From Stappia sp. ES.058 (GTDB lineage Bacteria > Pseudomonadota > Alphaproteobacteria > Rhizobiales > Stappiaceae): DNA of 64,000 nucleotides. The notes under the pieces were generated by a model. It was not told the origin of the DNA, ran no database searches, and worked only from the letters and a program-made list of their open reading frames with translations. Below are positions 46,824 through 55,876 of the stretch, piece by piece (within the stretch, counting starts at the first letter, position 1; each line of letters begins with the position of its first letter). The position numbers and the translations under genes were made by a program. The stretch covers positions 310,001 through 374,000 of the forward strand of contig NZ_LT629784.1 of assembly GCF_900105595.1 (NCBI RefSeq). The letters are read 5' to 3'.

Positions 46824-48452
46824 ATGAAAACCATTGTCGATCTTGTCAGAGATTTCCGCGCCCAGCGCTCCGGAAGCATCGTCATTCCGTTTGCGCTGAC
46901 GATCGGCTTTGTTCTTCTGGTTGTCGGGGCGGGGCTCGATTATTCGCGCGCATCCAACACCAGGGTGGTGCTTCAGGCTGCGGTCGATGCGACCGCGCTT
47001 GCGGCAAACTATGACAGTGAAGGATTGGCCGAAGCCAAGGTCCGGGCGAACGCGATCGACTATTTCAAGGCCATCTACAAGGGCGATCCGGACGATGTGA
47101 ATCTCGACGTCACCGTCGAGCAGGGCACGGTAACCGTTTCCGCGACCCAGGCGGTCCAGACCTTGTTCGGCGGCATACTCAATGTCGACAAGGTCGATGT
47201 CGGTGTGCGGTCTGAAACGGTGATCGGCAAGGCCACCTTCGATGTCGTGATGGTGCTCGACAACTCCGGATCCATGGGCGGCAGCAAGCTGAAAACGCTC
47301 AAGGATGCCTCGGAAGATCTTTCCAAGACGCTCTTTGCGATCAACGAGAAGGGCGACAAGAAGGATCGCGTCAAGATCGGCCTCGTGCCCTTCACCTCCT
47401 TCGTCAACATCGGGACCGACAAGGAAACGGAAAGCTGGATGGACCGCGAGGGCCAATCGCCGGAGCACTGGAGCAACTTCGAGACACGGGACGACGGAAC
47501 CCCGGATCCGGCCGAAATGGAAAGCCAGTTCTTCTACAACGGCAAGCCCAGCCGCTTCACGCTGTTCAAGCAGCTCAAGCATACGAAATGGCTTGGATGC
47601 GTGGAGGCCCGTCCGGTCCCCTACGACGTGACGGACGATGCGCCCGACAAGCGCGTGCCCGCCACGCTCTACGTGCCGGAGTTCGCTCCCGACGAGCCGG
47701 ACGGAAGATACACCCGCTGGGGCGACCGCCATTCCAACGACTACATTCGCGACGATTCCGGCGGATGCCGGGACAAGGCCTCGAAAAAGGCGCGCAAGCT
47801 GGGCAAGGAAACGCATGTCTATGCCCAGGAGCGCATGTGCAAGTACCGCAACCAGAACAGGTCGTTCGGCAACACCTATACCAAGGGGCCGAATTACACC
47901 TGCCGCACCCAGCCGCTCACCGACCTGACGACGGACAAGAATGCGATCTTGCGCGATCTGAAAGACATGAAGGCCAACGGCAACACCAACATCCACCAGG
48001 GTGTCGTGTGGGGCTGGCGCGTGTTGTCGCCGCAGGCGCCGTTCACAAAGGGGCGTGTGCGGGAAGAAGACAGCGACGACGAGCACGTGCGCATCCTGAT
48101 CGTCATGACCGATGGCGCGAACACCTATCAGGGGCAGAATTCGTTCAACAAGACGAACATCAATGCCTATGGTTACGGTCGGGAAGAGCGTCTCGGCAGC
48201 GGAATCGACAGCACCTGGGAGATCGCCAGGGCGATGGACCAGCGCACGGCGCTTGCCTGCGCGAATGCCAAGAACGACGGCATCAACGTCTACACCGTGG
48301 CATTCCGGATCAGCGATCGCGACACGGTGAACATGATGCGCAACTGTGCCTCGAACGGAAACATGGCTTTTGATGCCCGCTCCAACGACGATCTGGTGAG
48401 TGCCTTCAAGCGCATTGCGGAAGAAATCAGCAAGTTGCGGCTCAACAAGTAG
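46824..48452 (+). CDS. TadG-like pilus-assembly protein with VWA domain
   Basis: A 542-residue protein with an N-terminal TadE/TadG-type hydrophobic segment (about residues 17-42; SGSIVIPFALTIGFVLLVVGAGLDYSRA) and a long extracytoplasmic von Willebrand A domain. The MIDAS metal site DNSGSMGGS is near residues 146-154, and MTDGANTY comes later. Cys-containing inserts interrupt the VWA domain. TadG proteins are minor components of Flp pilus systems; no other tad gene is in the window, so this looks like one of the orphan copies common in alphaproteobacteria. Confidence 0.85.
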   Translation: MKTIVDLVRDFRAQRSGSIVIPFALTIGFVLLVVGAGLDYSRASNTRVVLQAAVDATALAANYDSEGLAEAKVRANAIDYFKAIYKGDPDDVNLDVTVEQGTVTVSATQAVQTLFGGILNVDKVDVGVRSETVIGKATFDVVMVLDNSGSMGGSKLKTLKDASEDLSKTLFAINEKGDKKDRVKIGLVPFTSFVNIGTDKETESWMDREGQSPEHWSNFETRDDGTPDPAEMESQFFYNGKPSRFTLFKQLKHTKWLGCVEARPVPYDVTDDAPDKRVPATLYVPEFAPDEPDGRYTRWGDRHSNDYIRDDSGGCRDKASKKARKLGKETHVYAQERMCKYRNQNRSFGNTYTKGPNYTCRTQPLTDLTTDKNAILRDLKDMKANGNTNIHQGVVWGWRVLSPQAPFTKGRVREEDSDDEHVRILIVMTDGANTYQGQNSFNKTNINAYGYGREERLGSGIDSTWEIARAMDQRTALACANAKNDGINVYTVAFRISDRDTVNMMRNCASNGNMAFDARSNDDLVSAFKRIAEEISKLRLNK

Positions 48453-48479
48453 CCGGCGGCTCGGCGTTGCGAGCGACAA

Positions 48480-49088
48480 CTATCGCGGGCTGTCCGCGCC
48501 GGGGTTTTCGGCCCCAACCTTGAACGGCAGGGAGATGTTTGCCTGCTTGTCGCTTGCGCCGTCGCGCAGCCGGATCGACAGATCGTAGTCGCCGGCGCGC
48601 AGACCCTCGAAGCGAAACTGCAGGATGGCGTGGAATTCCCGCCGCTTGTCACGGCTGTCGTAGGCAAGCGTCGCAAACTCTGTTTGCGCCGCAAGCACCT
48701 GGCCCGAGCGGTTCAGCAGTTCGTAGTCGGCGACGAGGCGGATGCCATAACCTTCATCGCTTTGCACGAATCCGTATCCGAGCGGCTGCGCATAGACGGT
48801 CAGCGTATCGTCGGGCTGGAACACAGACGTTGCGAGGGGCGTGTATTGTCCGAAACCTCGGACGTCGCCGTCGACAAACAGGGCCTTCGCGAAGCCGAGG
48901 GGGGCCTCCTGCCAGGCCCTGGCGCTTGCCTCGCGTGCGGTTGCAAGTTCCGGCGAAACCGGATCGGTGGCGTCTGCCCCATGCACGGGCGTCGCCGCCG
49001 CCGCCGTCAGCAGCGCGAGCGCGGCGATCGCGCGACGGCATCCGATGTCCCGTCCGCGGACCTTTTCCGGATGTCCGATCCTTCGCAT
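48480..49088 (-). CDS. Exported protein of unknown function
   Basis: A 202-residue protein I do not recognise. It has a likely signal peptide (RRAIAALALLTAAAATPVHG, cleaved near HGA) behind a charged leader, then a beta-rich domain with FGQYTPLATSVFQPDDTLTVYAQPLGYGF and FEGLRAGDYDLSIRLRDG, suggesting an Ig-like or beta-sandwich fold. The start is uncertain; a reading frame runs 69 bases further upstream. It lies just before the TadG-like gene's end on the opposite strand and next to a sigma-54 activator on the same strand. Confidence 0.65.
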   Translation of the reverse strand: MRRIGHPEKVRGRDIGCRRAIAALALLTAAAATPVHGADATDPVSPELATAREASARAWQEAPLGFAKALFVDGDVRGFGQYTPLATSVFQPDDTLTVYAQPLGYGFVQSDEGYGIRLVADYELLNRSGQVLAAQTEFATLAYDSRDKRREFHAILQFRFEGLRAGDYDLSIRLRDGASDKQANISLPFKVGAENPGADSPR

Positions 49089-49166
49089 CAATTGCCTCGC
49101 CCCTTGTCGTTTGCTAGCCCCATGTTGCGGCGCACCGTATAGACCGGAGCGCGGCAAACAACAAGA

Positions 49167-50651
49167 TTAACCGGCAAACGCGGTGAACGCGGCGGCCGTG
49201 CCGCCCATGCGCTCGGTCCAGGACTGACGTTTGCGGTAGATCGTCGAAGGTGAGATCTCCAGTGCGGCCGCCGCCTTGGCGATGTTGCCGTCGAAGGCCG
49301 TCAGAGCCGTTTCGATGATGCGTCGTTCCTGCGCCCAGAGCGGCTCGATATCCTCGCTTCCCCGATAGGATCTGGCGGCAAAGCCGCCGCTCAGAGGCTC
49401 CAGCCGTGTCGACAGGCCTTCGCCCAGGAGAAAACCCGGCAACATTTCGGCACGCAGCGCCTCGCCATCGTGCAGGACAACCGCCTGGCGGATCGCGTTT
49501 TCGAGCTGGCGGACATTGCCGGGCCAGTCGTAGGTGAGCAGCTTTTCGCCCGCGCAGCCGGCGATTTCCAGGAAGCGACGCCCTTCCTCGGCACAAAAGC
49601 GGGAGAGAAAGGATTGCGCCAGCGGCAGAATGTCCTCGCGCCGGTCGCGCAGCGCCGGCAGGCGGACCGGCAGAACATGAAGCCGATAAAACAGGTCTTC
49701 GCGGAAGCGCCCTTCCGAGATTTCCGAAAGCGGATCCCGATTTGTCGCACACACGATGCGCACGTTCACCACTCGCTGGTGCGTATCGCCGATGCGCTGC
49801 ACCGTTCCCGTTTGAACGAAACGCAAGAGCTTCGACTGCAGCGCCAGATCCATTTCACCGATTTCATCGAGAAAGAGCGTGCCGCCATCCGCCGCCTCGG
49901 CGGCTCCCTCGCGGGTCTCGGTCGCGCCGGTGAAGGCTCCGCGCATGTGCCCGAAGATCTCGCTTTCCATCAACTCGCCGGGAATGGCGGCGCAATTGAT
50001 TGCGATGAACGGCCGGTCCCGGCGCGGGGACCGGGAATGGATCGCGCTTGCGCAAAGCTCCTTGCCGCTGCCGGATTCACCGGTGATGAACACCGGCGCA
50101 CTCGAGGGCGCCATGCGTTCGATCTGGTCGTAGACCTCTCTCATGCGCGCCGATCCGCCGATGAAGGTCTCGAAGCGGTGCGGCTCGACGTCGTCGGCCC
50201 GGGCGGCAAGCGACTGTGTCCTTGTCGGTCGGCGGGTGCCGTCCACGCGGCTCGGGCGAGCGGTCTGGATCAGGAAGCGATCGATCTTTTCGGCCGCAGA
50301 CACCGGATCGACACCGGCCGAGATCACGTCATGCGCCCCGGCCTCCATGGCCGAAAGGCTGCGCGACAGCGATTGCCCGGTGCTCACCGCCATCAGGAAG
50401 GCTTGCGGTTGCGCCGCTGCGAGGCGGGATAGGTGGCCGTCCTGTCCAAGCGTTTCGAGATCGACGATCATCACGTCGGGCCGCACCTGGGTGCTTGCCG
50501 CGTAGAACGGTTCGAAACTCTGGTATGCCACCGGTGTCGCGCAGGGATGATCCATTGCGTCGACGATTGATCCCGCGAGATTGCGCATTGAGCCGTTGCC
50601 GTCGAGAACGGCCAGCCTGATTTGCCCCTCAGCGCCATGCATGGATTCCAT
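49167..50651 (-). CDS. Sigma-54-dependent activator with pseudo-receiver domain
   Basis: A 494-residue NtrC-type activator. The AAA+ domain (about residues 165-390) has Walker A GESGSGKE, GAFTGA for contact with sigma-54, and LFLDEIGEMD as Walker B; a Fis-type helix-turn-helix follows near the C-terminus (IAKAAAALEISPSTIYRKRQSW). The N-terminal receiver-like domain reads LAVLDGNGSMR instead of the usual acidic pair, and the conserved Lys before Pro is absent, so classical phosphorylation is unlikely. ABC-exporter genes are divergent from it. Confidence 0.88.
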   Translation of the reverse strand: MESMHGAEGQIRLAVLDGNGSMRNLAGSIVDAMDHPCATPVAYQSFEPFYAASTQVRPDVMIVDLETLGQDGHLSRLAAAQPQAFLMAVSTGQSLSRSLSAMEAGAHDVISAGVDPVSAAEKIDRFLIQTARPSRVDGTRRPTRTQSLAARADDVEPHRFETFIGGSARMREVYDQIERMAPSSAPVFITGESGSGKELCASAIHSRSPRRDRPFIAINCAAIPGELMESEIFGHMRGAFTGATETREGAAEAADGGTLFLDEIGEMDLALQSKLLRFVQTGTVQRIGDTHQRVVNVRIVCATNRDPLSEISEGRFREDLFYRLHVLPVRLPALRDRREDILPLAQSFLSRFCAEEGRRFLEIAGCAGEKLLTYDWPGNVRQLENAIRQAVVLHDGEALRAEMLPGFLLGEGLSTRLEPLSGGFAARSYRGSEDIEPLWAQERRIIETALTAFDGNIAKAAAALEISPSTIYRKRQSWTERMGGTAAAFTAFAG

Positions 50652-50880
50652 GCGTTGGCGACCCCCTTTTGTTCAGCCGAAAAGTCGGCATCGAATTGAT
50701 TTGCCGTTAGAATCTTCGCCGGACATGGTAAATAAAGCGTTTCCGGTTGAAATCTCTCTGGTCCGCCGCGCTCTGCGTGCCCGAAATTGGCGGGGAACCG
50801 CAGTATTTGGTTGCGGGCTTCTGCGGATAGGTTGGACGCGAAGCAGGTGATAGGGTCGCCCGACCTCGTGCCTCAAGGCG

Positions 50881-51921
50881 ATGGAACCCATGAAACGATT
50901 TGCTTTCACTCTTGTCCTGATCGGCCTCGTTGCGGCTGGCGCGGGCGCATTCTGGTGGTGGTCGTCGCGTCCCGTCACGGTCGCGTTCGTCTCGCCGCAG
51001 ACCGGGCGGGCCGCGGATGTGGTCTATGCGACCGGCGTCGTCGAGCCGGTGCGCTGGGCCAAGGTGACGAGTGTTTTGCGCGAACGCATCGTCGAGATGT
51101 GCGCCTGCGAGGGCGAAACCGTGACCCAGGGCACGATACTGGGCCGCCTCGATGCATCGGACGCCCGGGCGACCGGCGCGGAGCTGGAGGCGCGCGTGCG
51201 CCTGTCGAAACAGAACCTCGACCGGGCCGTCGGCTTGCTGGAGCGACGGGTGATCTCGCGTCAGGCGTTCGAGCAGGCGGAAAACGATCATTCGAGAAAC
51301 GTCGCCCTTCTCGCGGCGCAGACCGCGCGCCTGTCCGACTATGAGTTGAAGGCGCCGATGGATGGTCAGGTGCTGCGGCGTGACGGTGAGGTCGGGGAGG
51401 TCGCCGAACCCGGAGCGGTGCTCTTCTGGGTCGGTCAGCCGCGTCCGTTGCGTGTCGTGGCGGATGTGAACGAGGAGGATATTCCCCTCGTGCGGACCGG
51501 CCAGACGGCGCTGGTGCGCGCGGACGCCTTTCCCGGTCGCTCCTTCGATGCCGTTGTCGACCAGATCACGCCAAAGGGCGACCCCGTCCTCAAAACCTAT
51601 CGCGTCTATCTCACGTTTTCCGATCCGCCGCCGCTGATGATCGGTATGACCAGCGATGTGAACATCATCGTCAATGTGGTCGAGGCAGCGCTGCTGGTGC
51701 CCTTGGCGGCGGTCGACGGCGACCGCGTGCTCGTGCTGGGCGACGACGGGCGTCTTGCCACGCGCAAGCTGGAAATCGGGATCCGCGGCACGGAGACGGT
51801 GCAGGTGCTTGGCGGGCTTGAAGCCGATGCACGGGTCGTGGCGGTCTGGCGCGACGGTCTGGCCCCGGGTCAGGCCGCGCGTCCGCTTGCGGAGGCGACC
51901 GGCGGCGAGGGCGTGCAATGA
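50881..51921 (+). CDS. HlyD/MacA-type periplasmic adaptor
   Basis: A 346-residue membrane-fusion protein with an N-terminal anchor helix (about residues 8-27), a lipoyl-like half (IVEMCACEGETVTQGTILGRLD), a short helical hairpin and the second lipoyl half (LKAPMDGQVLRRDGEVGEV), then a beta-barrel domain. It links an ABC exporter in the inner membrane with an outer-membrane channel. Two cysteines in the lipoyl turn are unusual. ATG at 50890 is also possible. The permease gene follows after 46 bp. Confidence 0.88.
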   Translation: MEPMKRFAFTLVLIGLVAAGAGAFWWWSSRPVTVAFVSPQTGRAADVVYATGVVEPVRWAKVTSVLRERIVEMCACEGETVTQGTILGRLDASDARATGAELEARVRLSKQNLDRAVGLLERRVISRQAFEQAENDHSRNVALLAAQTARLSDYELKAPMDGQVLRRDGEVGEVAEPGAVLFWVGQPRPLRVVADVNEEDIPLVRTGQTALVRADAFPGRSFDAVVDQITPKGDPVLKTYRVYLTFSDPPPLMIGMTSDVNIIVNVVEAALLVPLAAVDGDRVLVLGDDGRLATRKLEIGIRGTETVQVLGGLEADARVVAVWRDGLAPGQAARPLAEATGGEGVQ

Positions 51922-51967
51922 GCCGCGGCCTTCAGGCGGTGTCCGGCGGAAACGGGGGCGTGCCGTC

Positions 51968-53206
51968 ATGCCCCTGATCCTGTCGATTGCGCTCACCCAT
52001 GTCGGTGGCCGGTTTCGCCAGAGCATCGTCTCGGTGCTTGGCGTCATGCTCGGTGTCGGCTTTTCCATCGCCATGGCGGCGTTGATGGAAGGGTCGCAGC
52101 GCGATTTCGTTGCAACCCTGGTCGATGCCATTCCCCATGTCGAGGTGAGTGACGACCGCCGGGACGCCGCGCCTCCACCGGCCACCGACTTCTTCGATGC
52201 GGTGAATGTGATCGGCGCGCGCCCGGACGACGACACCCGGGGATTGCGCAATCCCGTTCGCATCAGGGCGATGCTTGAGAACTGGCTTCCGGGCGAAATG
52301 GCGGCTTCGCTCTCCGGGCAGGCGGTGCTGCGGTATGGGGGCAAGGATGTCGCCGTCGCGCTGACCGGCGTCGATCCGGCCGCGCACCTCAGGGTGTCCA
52401 CGATCGGCGAGGACATGCAAAAAGGCGCCTTCATGGATCTGGCTGCCGATTTGAACGGACTGATCATCGGCGACGGGGTTGCCGACAAGATCGGCGCGAA
52501 CGTCGGCGACACGGTGGCGGTTTCGACCTCCTCGGGCGCGGTGCGCCGGCTGAAGGTGATAGGCCTGTTTCATACAGGCGTGACGCAGGCAGACGATGCC
52601 ACCGGCTACACGGTGCTGAAGACCGCGCAGGTTCTGTTTTCCCGTCCAAACGCGATCAACCGGCTCTCGATCCGGCTGGATGACGTCAATTCCGCCCGCG
52701 CGGTGGCGCAACGGGTGGAGCGCATGACCGGCTATCGCGCCACGTCATGGCAAGAGGCGAACGAAAGCCTGATGGAAGTCCTCATGGTGCGCAACATCAT
52801 CATGTACACGGTGGTCGGCGCGATTCTGCTTGTCGCCGGTTTCGGCATTTTCACAATCGTCTCGACCATCGTTCACGAGAAGTCCCGCGACATCGCGATC
52901 CTGAAGTCTCTCGGCTTCGAGCAGGCCGACATTCGCCGGATCTTCCTGATGGAGGGATTGTTCATCGGTGTGGTCGGATCGGTTCTTGGCTCCGTGCTTG
53001 GATATGCGCTGAGCGTGTTCCTCGGATCGCTCGATTTCGAGGTCAAGACGAACGTCGAACTCACCTCGCTACCGATGCACTACAGCGTCTGGCACTATGC
53101 GATTGCCTGCGGCTTCGCGTTGTTTTCCGCCGGGATCGCGGGGTATTTGCCGGCACGCCGCGCTGCTCAGCTCAATCCGGTCGACATCATCAGGGGGGCG
53201 TCGTGA
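51968..53206 (+). CDS. FtsX-like ABC transporter permease (MacB/LolC type)
   Basis: A 412-residue permease with an N-terminal helix, a large periplasmic domain (about residues 40-270) and three C-terminal helices, the MacB/LolC/FtsX layout. The helix after the periplasmic part (IIMYTVVGAILLVAGFGIFTIVSTIVHEKSRDIAILKSLGF) carries the coupling helix typical of the family. Start ATG was placed at MPLILSIALTHVGGRF. The ATPase gene overlaps its stop by 4 bases. Confidence 0.9.
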   Translation: MPLILSIALTHVGGRFRQSIVSVLGVMLGVGFSIAMAALMEGSQRDFVATLVDAIPHVEVSDDRRDAAPPPATDFFDAVNVIGARPDDDTRGLRNPVRIRAMLENWLPGEMAASLSGQAVLRYGGKDVAVALTGVDPAAHLRVSTIGEDMQKGAFMDLAADLNGLIIGDGVADKIGANVGDTVAVSTSSGAVRRLKVIGLFHTGVTQADDATGYTVLKTAQVLFSRPNAINRLSIRLDDVNSARAVAQRVERMTGYRATSWQEANESLMEVLMVRNIIMYTVVGAILLVAGFGIFTIVSTIVHEKSRDIAILKSLGFEQADIRRIFLMEGLFIGVVGSVLGSVLGYALSVFLGSLDFEVKTNVELTSLPMHYSVWHYAIACGFALFSAGIAGYLPARRAAQLNPVDIIRGAS

Positions 53207-53946
53207 GCCTGTCCACAGAGACAAGATCGCAAGCGGGCGCGGCTGTCGGGGCCGGCACCGCAACCGGTGGCCCGCCCCTGATCGAGGCGCGCGGACTGAC
53301 CCGCATTCTGCCGGGTCTCGTCCCGGTAACGCTCGTGCGCGACATCGACCTGACGATCGGCGCGGGTGAATTCGTCGCGATCACGGGACCGTCGGGATCG
53401 GGCAAGTCATCGCTGCTTTATCTGCTCGGCCTGCTCGACATGCCGACCAGGGGCGAGGTACTGATCAACGGCCTGCCGACCCATCTGCATTCCGAGGCCC
53501 GTCGCGCGCGCGAGCGCCTGTCGACGCTGGGGTTCGTTTTTCAGTTTCATTTTCTGCTGCCGGAGTTTTCCGTTGCCGAAAACGTCATGATCCCGATGCG
53601 CAAGCTTGGAAAGCTGGACGCGAAGGCCATGCGCGCCCGCGCCACGGGCATGCTCGGGGAACTGGGCCTTGCCGAGCATGTCGACAAGCTTCCGATCCAG
53701 TTGTCCGGCGGTCAGCGCCAACGCGTCGCCGTGGCGCGCGCGCTGGCCAACGATCCGCCGGCGATCCTCGCCGACGAACCCACTGGCAGTCTCGACAGCA
53801 AGTCGTCCGCGCAGGTGTTCCAGACACTGCGAAAGCTCGTCGACGACCACGGCAAGACGGTGATTGCCGTGACCCACGACCTGGAGATGGCCGAGAAAAT
53901 GGATCGCCGGCTTCATCTGGTCGACGGGATGCTGGCCGACCCCTGA
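53203..53946 (+). CDS. ABC transporter ATP-binding protein (LolD/MacB type)
   Basis: A 247-residue ATPase with Walker A GPSGSGKSS, Q-loop FVFQFHFLLPEFS, signature LSGGQRQRVAVARAL and Walker B AILADEPTGSLD. It starts with GTG overlapping the permease TGA (GTGA), and a 25-residue Gly/Ala/Thr-rich leader precedes the conserved domain. Together with the adaptor and permease it forms a tripartite exporter whose substrate cannot be predicted; lipid, peptide or drug efflux are all possible. Confidence 0.93.
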   Translation: MSLSTETRSQAGAAVGAGTATGGPPLIEARGLTRILPGLVPVTLVRDIDLTIGAGEFVAITGPSGSGKSSLLYLLGLLDMPTRGEVLINGLPTHLHSEARRARERLSTLGFVFQFHFLLPEFSVAENVMIPMRKLGKLDAKAMRARATGMLGELGLAEHVDKLPIQLSGGQRQRVAVARALANDPPAILADEPTGSLDSKSSAQVFQTLRKLVDDHGKTVIAVTHDLEMAEKMDRRLHLVDGMLADP

Positions 53947-53982
53947 GCGCGGCCGGCCGCTTATGGTGTGCGGAACGCCGTG

Positions 53983-54180
53983 TCAGGACGCCGGCACGTC
54001 GTATCCTGCGGCCTCGACCACCGCGACGAGACGCTCCTTCGGCAAGGCGCTTTCAATGCGGGCACGCCCGCTGTCCAGGTCGATCTCCGTTCTGGCGGCC
54101 GGATCGGCTGCCACGATTGCGCGTTCCACCGAGGTTGCGCAGCCTTGGCATGCCATGCCTTCAATCCGCAATTCGATCAT
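53983..54180 (-). CDS. Heavy-metal-binding protein, CopZ-like
   Basis: A 65-residue single HMA domain, the size of copper chaperones. It begins MIELRIEGMACQGCATSV, with the metal-binding CxxC pair after a Met, and has the beta-alpha-beta-beta-alpha-beta length expected, ending VVEAAGYDVPAS. It converges with the exporter ATPase and has no copper ATPase next to it, so the partner is elsewhere. In the 277 bp upstream I see no clear CueR-type operator. Confidence 0.9.
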   Translation of the reverse strand: MIELRIEGMACQGCATSVERAIVAADPAARTEIDLDSGRARIESALPKERLVAVVEAAGYDVPAS

Positions 54181-54457
54181 GATGCGGTCATCCTCCAGTT
54201 TGTTCAGGACGTTTGAAAAACATTGCGGGTTACAGCTGCTGGAACGTCAAGACCGCAGAAGTCCGGATGCCTTGCGGCCCCGCAGGGCCGGGCACGGAGC
54301 GATGATGCGGCGGGAGTGCCGAGGCACGCGACGCCGGTACCACACAGGGCGGGACGAAGCCGTCGGCATGATGCAAGAATGCTGAAGACTCGGAAGAATC
54401 GGCGTAATCATGCACTATTGAGCGGCAGGGTGATTCGGCCGGAGCCGAAGGACGAGT

Positions 54458-55840
54458 ATGGCACGCGCGACAACGATCTTCATTTTCCTCTGCATGGGCG
54501 TGATTGCGGCCTCCGTGTCCGCGATCATGATGTTCCAGTTTGCCCGCCCCGCGGGGGAGGCCTTCACGCTGGGCCTGGCGCTTTTGTGTGCGATGATCGT
54601 GGTGCATCTGGTCTTCACCAGACAGCGCGATCGCAGCGACGTCAGTGCCAGGGTCGCCGAACTGGAAGAGCGTGTGCTCGAGGTCGATCAGGATGTCGGC
54701 AATCTTGAAGGCCGGCTCACCGGCATGGAGACCAATCTTCCGCGTCGCACCCGCGAGGAGATCGATCCGCTCTTCGCCGAGGTAGAGGTGCTCGGCAGCC
54801 TGATCAAGCAGATGGCCGAGGCGATGGCGGGGATGGAAGACCGCATCGACGAGCAGGACCAGCGCGCCGTCGCGCCGCCGCCGCGCGAGCAACTCGGCCA
54901 CTACGAGGAAGCGCCGCGCGCGCTCGGCTATTCCGGAATCGATCGCACGTCCGACCAGGCGCCGCCGCGCGCCGATCCCGCGCCGCCGCGCGCCGAGCCC
55001 GCGCCGCGTAGCGCTGCGCCGCCGCCGTCAGCCGTGCCGCGCGACAATCCGCCGGACCCTGCGCTGCGCCGCACCATCCAGGAGGCGCTCGACAACAATC
55101 GTGTCGATCTCTTCCTGCAGCCGCTGGTCACGCTTCCCCAGCGCCAGGTGCGCGACTACGAAGCGCTGACGCGCATCCGCGATCACAACGATGTTTTTCT
55201 CGAGCCCGTCGATTTCATCGAGGAAGCGACCCGCGCGGGAATGATGCCGGCCATAGACAATCTCATGCTGTTTCGCGCGATCCAGGTGCTGCGCCGGCTG
55301 ACGAACCGCAACCGTCGCTCGGGCCTGTTCGTCAACCTGTCGTCCCAGACCCTGGTCGACGAACGTTTCTTTCCGGGATTTTTGGATTTCCTTCGCGCCA
55401 ACAACGGGTTCAGCGATCAACTGACCTTCGAGTTCACCCAGCGTGACGTTTCCGAGATGGGCGCGCTTGAACACGAGAGCCTCGCGGCGCTGGCGGAACT
55501 CGGCTTCCGCTTCTCCATCGACCGGGTCACCAACCTGCGCCTGGACTTCAAGTCGTTGTCGGATCGGGGATTCCGCTTCGTGAAGCTCCATGCCAGCCGG
55601 CTGGTCGGCGCAGAGCGCATGCCCGACAGCCACATCCATCCGGCGGATCTCGGCGATCTGCTGCGCCGCTTCGCAATGGAACTCATTGTCGATCATATCG
55701 AGACGGAAGCGCAGGTGCTGGAAGTGCTCGACCTCGACGCGCGTATCGGCCAGGGCTACCTGTTTTCCCCGCCGCGTCCCGTGCGTCCGGAAGTCCTGCA
55801 GGGACGGCCGCCCAAGGCGATGCGCCGGGCGGCCGAGTAG
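54458..55840 (+). CDS. tipF: TipF-like membrane protein with degenerate EAL domain
   Basis: A 460-residue protein with two N-terminal helices (about residues 5-27 and 34-52), a coiled coil (about 58-130), a Pro/Ala-rich linker (about 135-200) and an EAL domain (about 205-455). This order matches Caulobacter TipF, a c-di-GMP receptor that places the flagellum. The EAL motif survives (YEALTRIR), with NLSSQ, FVKLH and QGYLF, but the catalytic DDFG region reads SIDRVTNLRLDF, so it probably binds rather than cleaves c-di-GMP. No flagellar genes are adjacent. Confidence 0.7.
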   Translation: MARATTIFIFLCMGVIAASVSAIMMFQFARPAGEAFTLGLALLCAMIVVHLVFTRQRDRSDVSARVAELEERVLEVDQDVGNLEGRLTGMETNLPRRTREEIDPLFAEVEVLGSLIKQMAEAMAGMEDRIDEQDQRAVAPPPREQLGHYEEAPRALGYSGIDRTSDQAPPRADPAPPRAEPAPRSAAPPPSAVPRDNPPDPALRRTIQEALDNNRVDLFLQPLVTLPQRQVRDYEALTRIRDHNDVFLEPVDFIEEATRAGMMPAIDNLMLFRAIQVLRRLTNRNRRSGLFVNLSSQTLVDERFFPGFLDFLRANNGFSDQLTFEFTQRDVSEMGALEHESLAALAELGFRFSIDRVTNLRLDFKSLSDRGFRFVKLHASRLVGAERMPDSHIHPADLGDLLRRFAMELIVDHIETEAQVLEVLDLDARIGQGYLFSPPRPVRPEVLQGRPPKAMRRAAE

Positions 55841-55876
55841 GGACGTCGTGTCCGTTTTCCCGGAAATCGGGCGGCG

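Noticed and set aside
50790..50840. A sigma-54 promoter (TGGCGGGGAACCGCAG) before the exporter genes
   Set aside because: The GG to GC distance is 9 rather than 10 bases and the TTGC half is absent.
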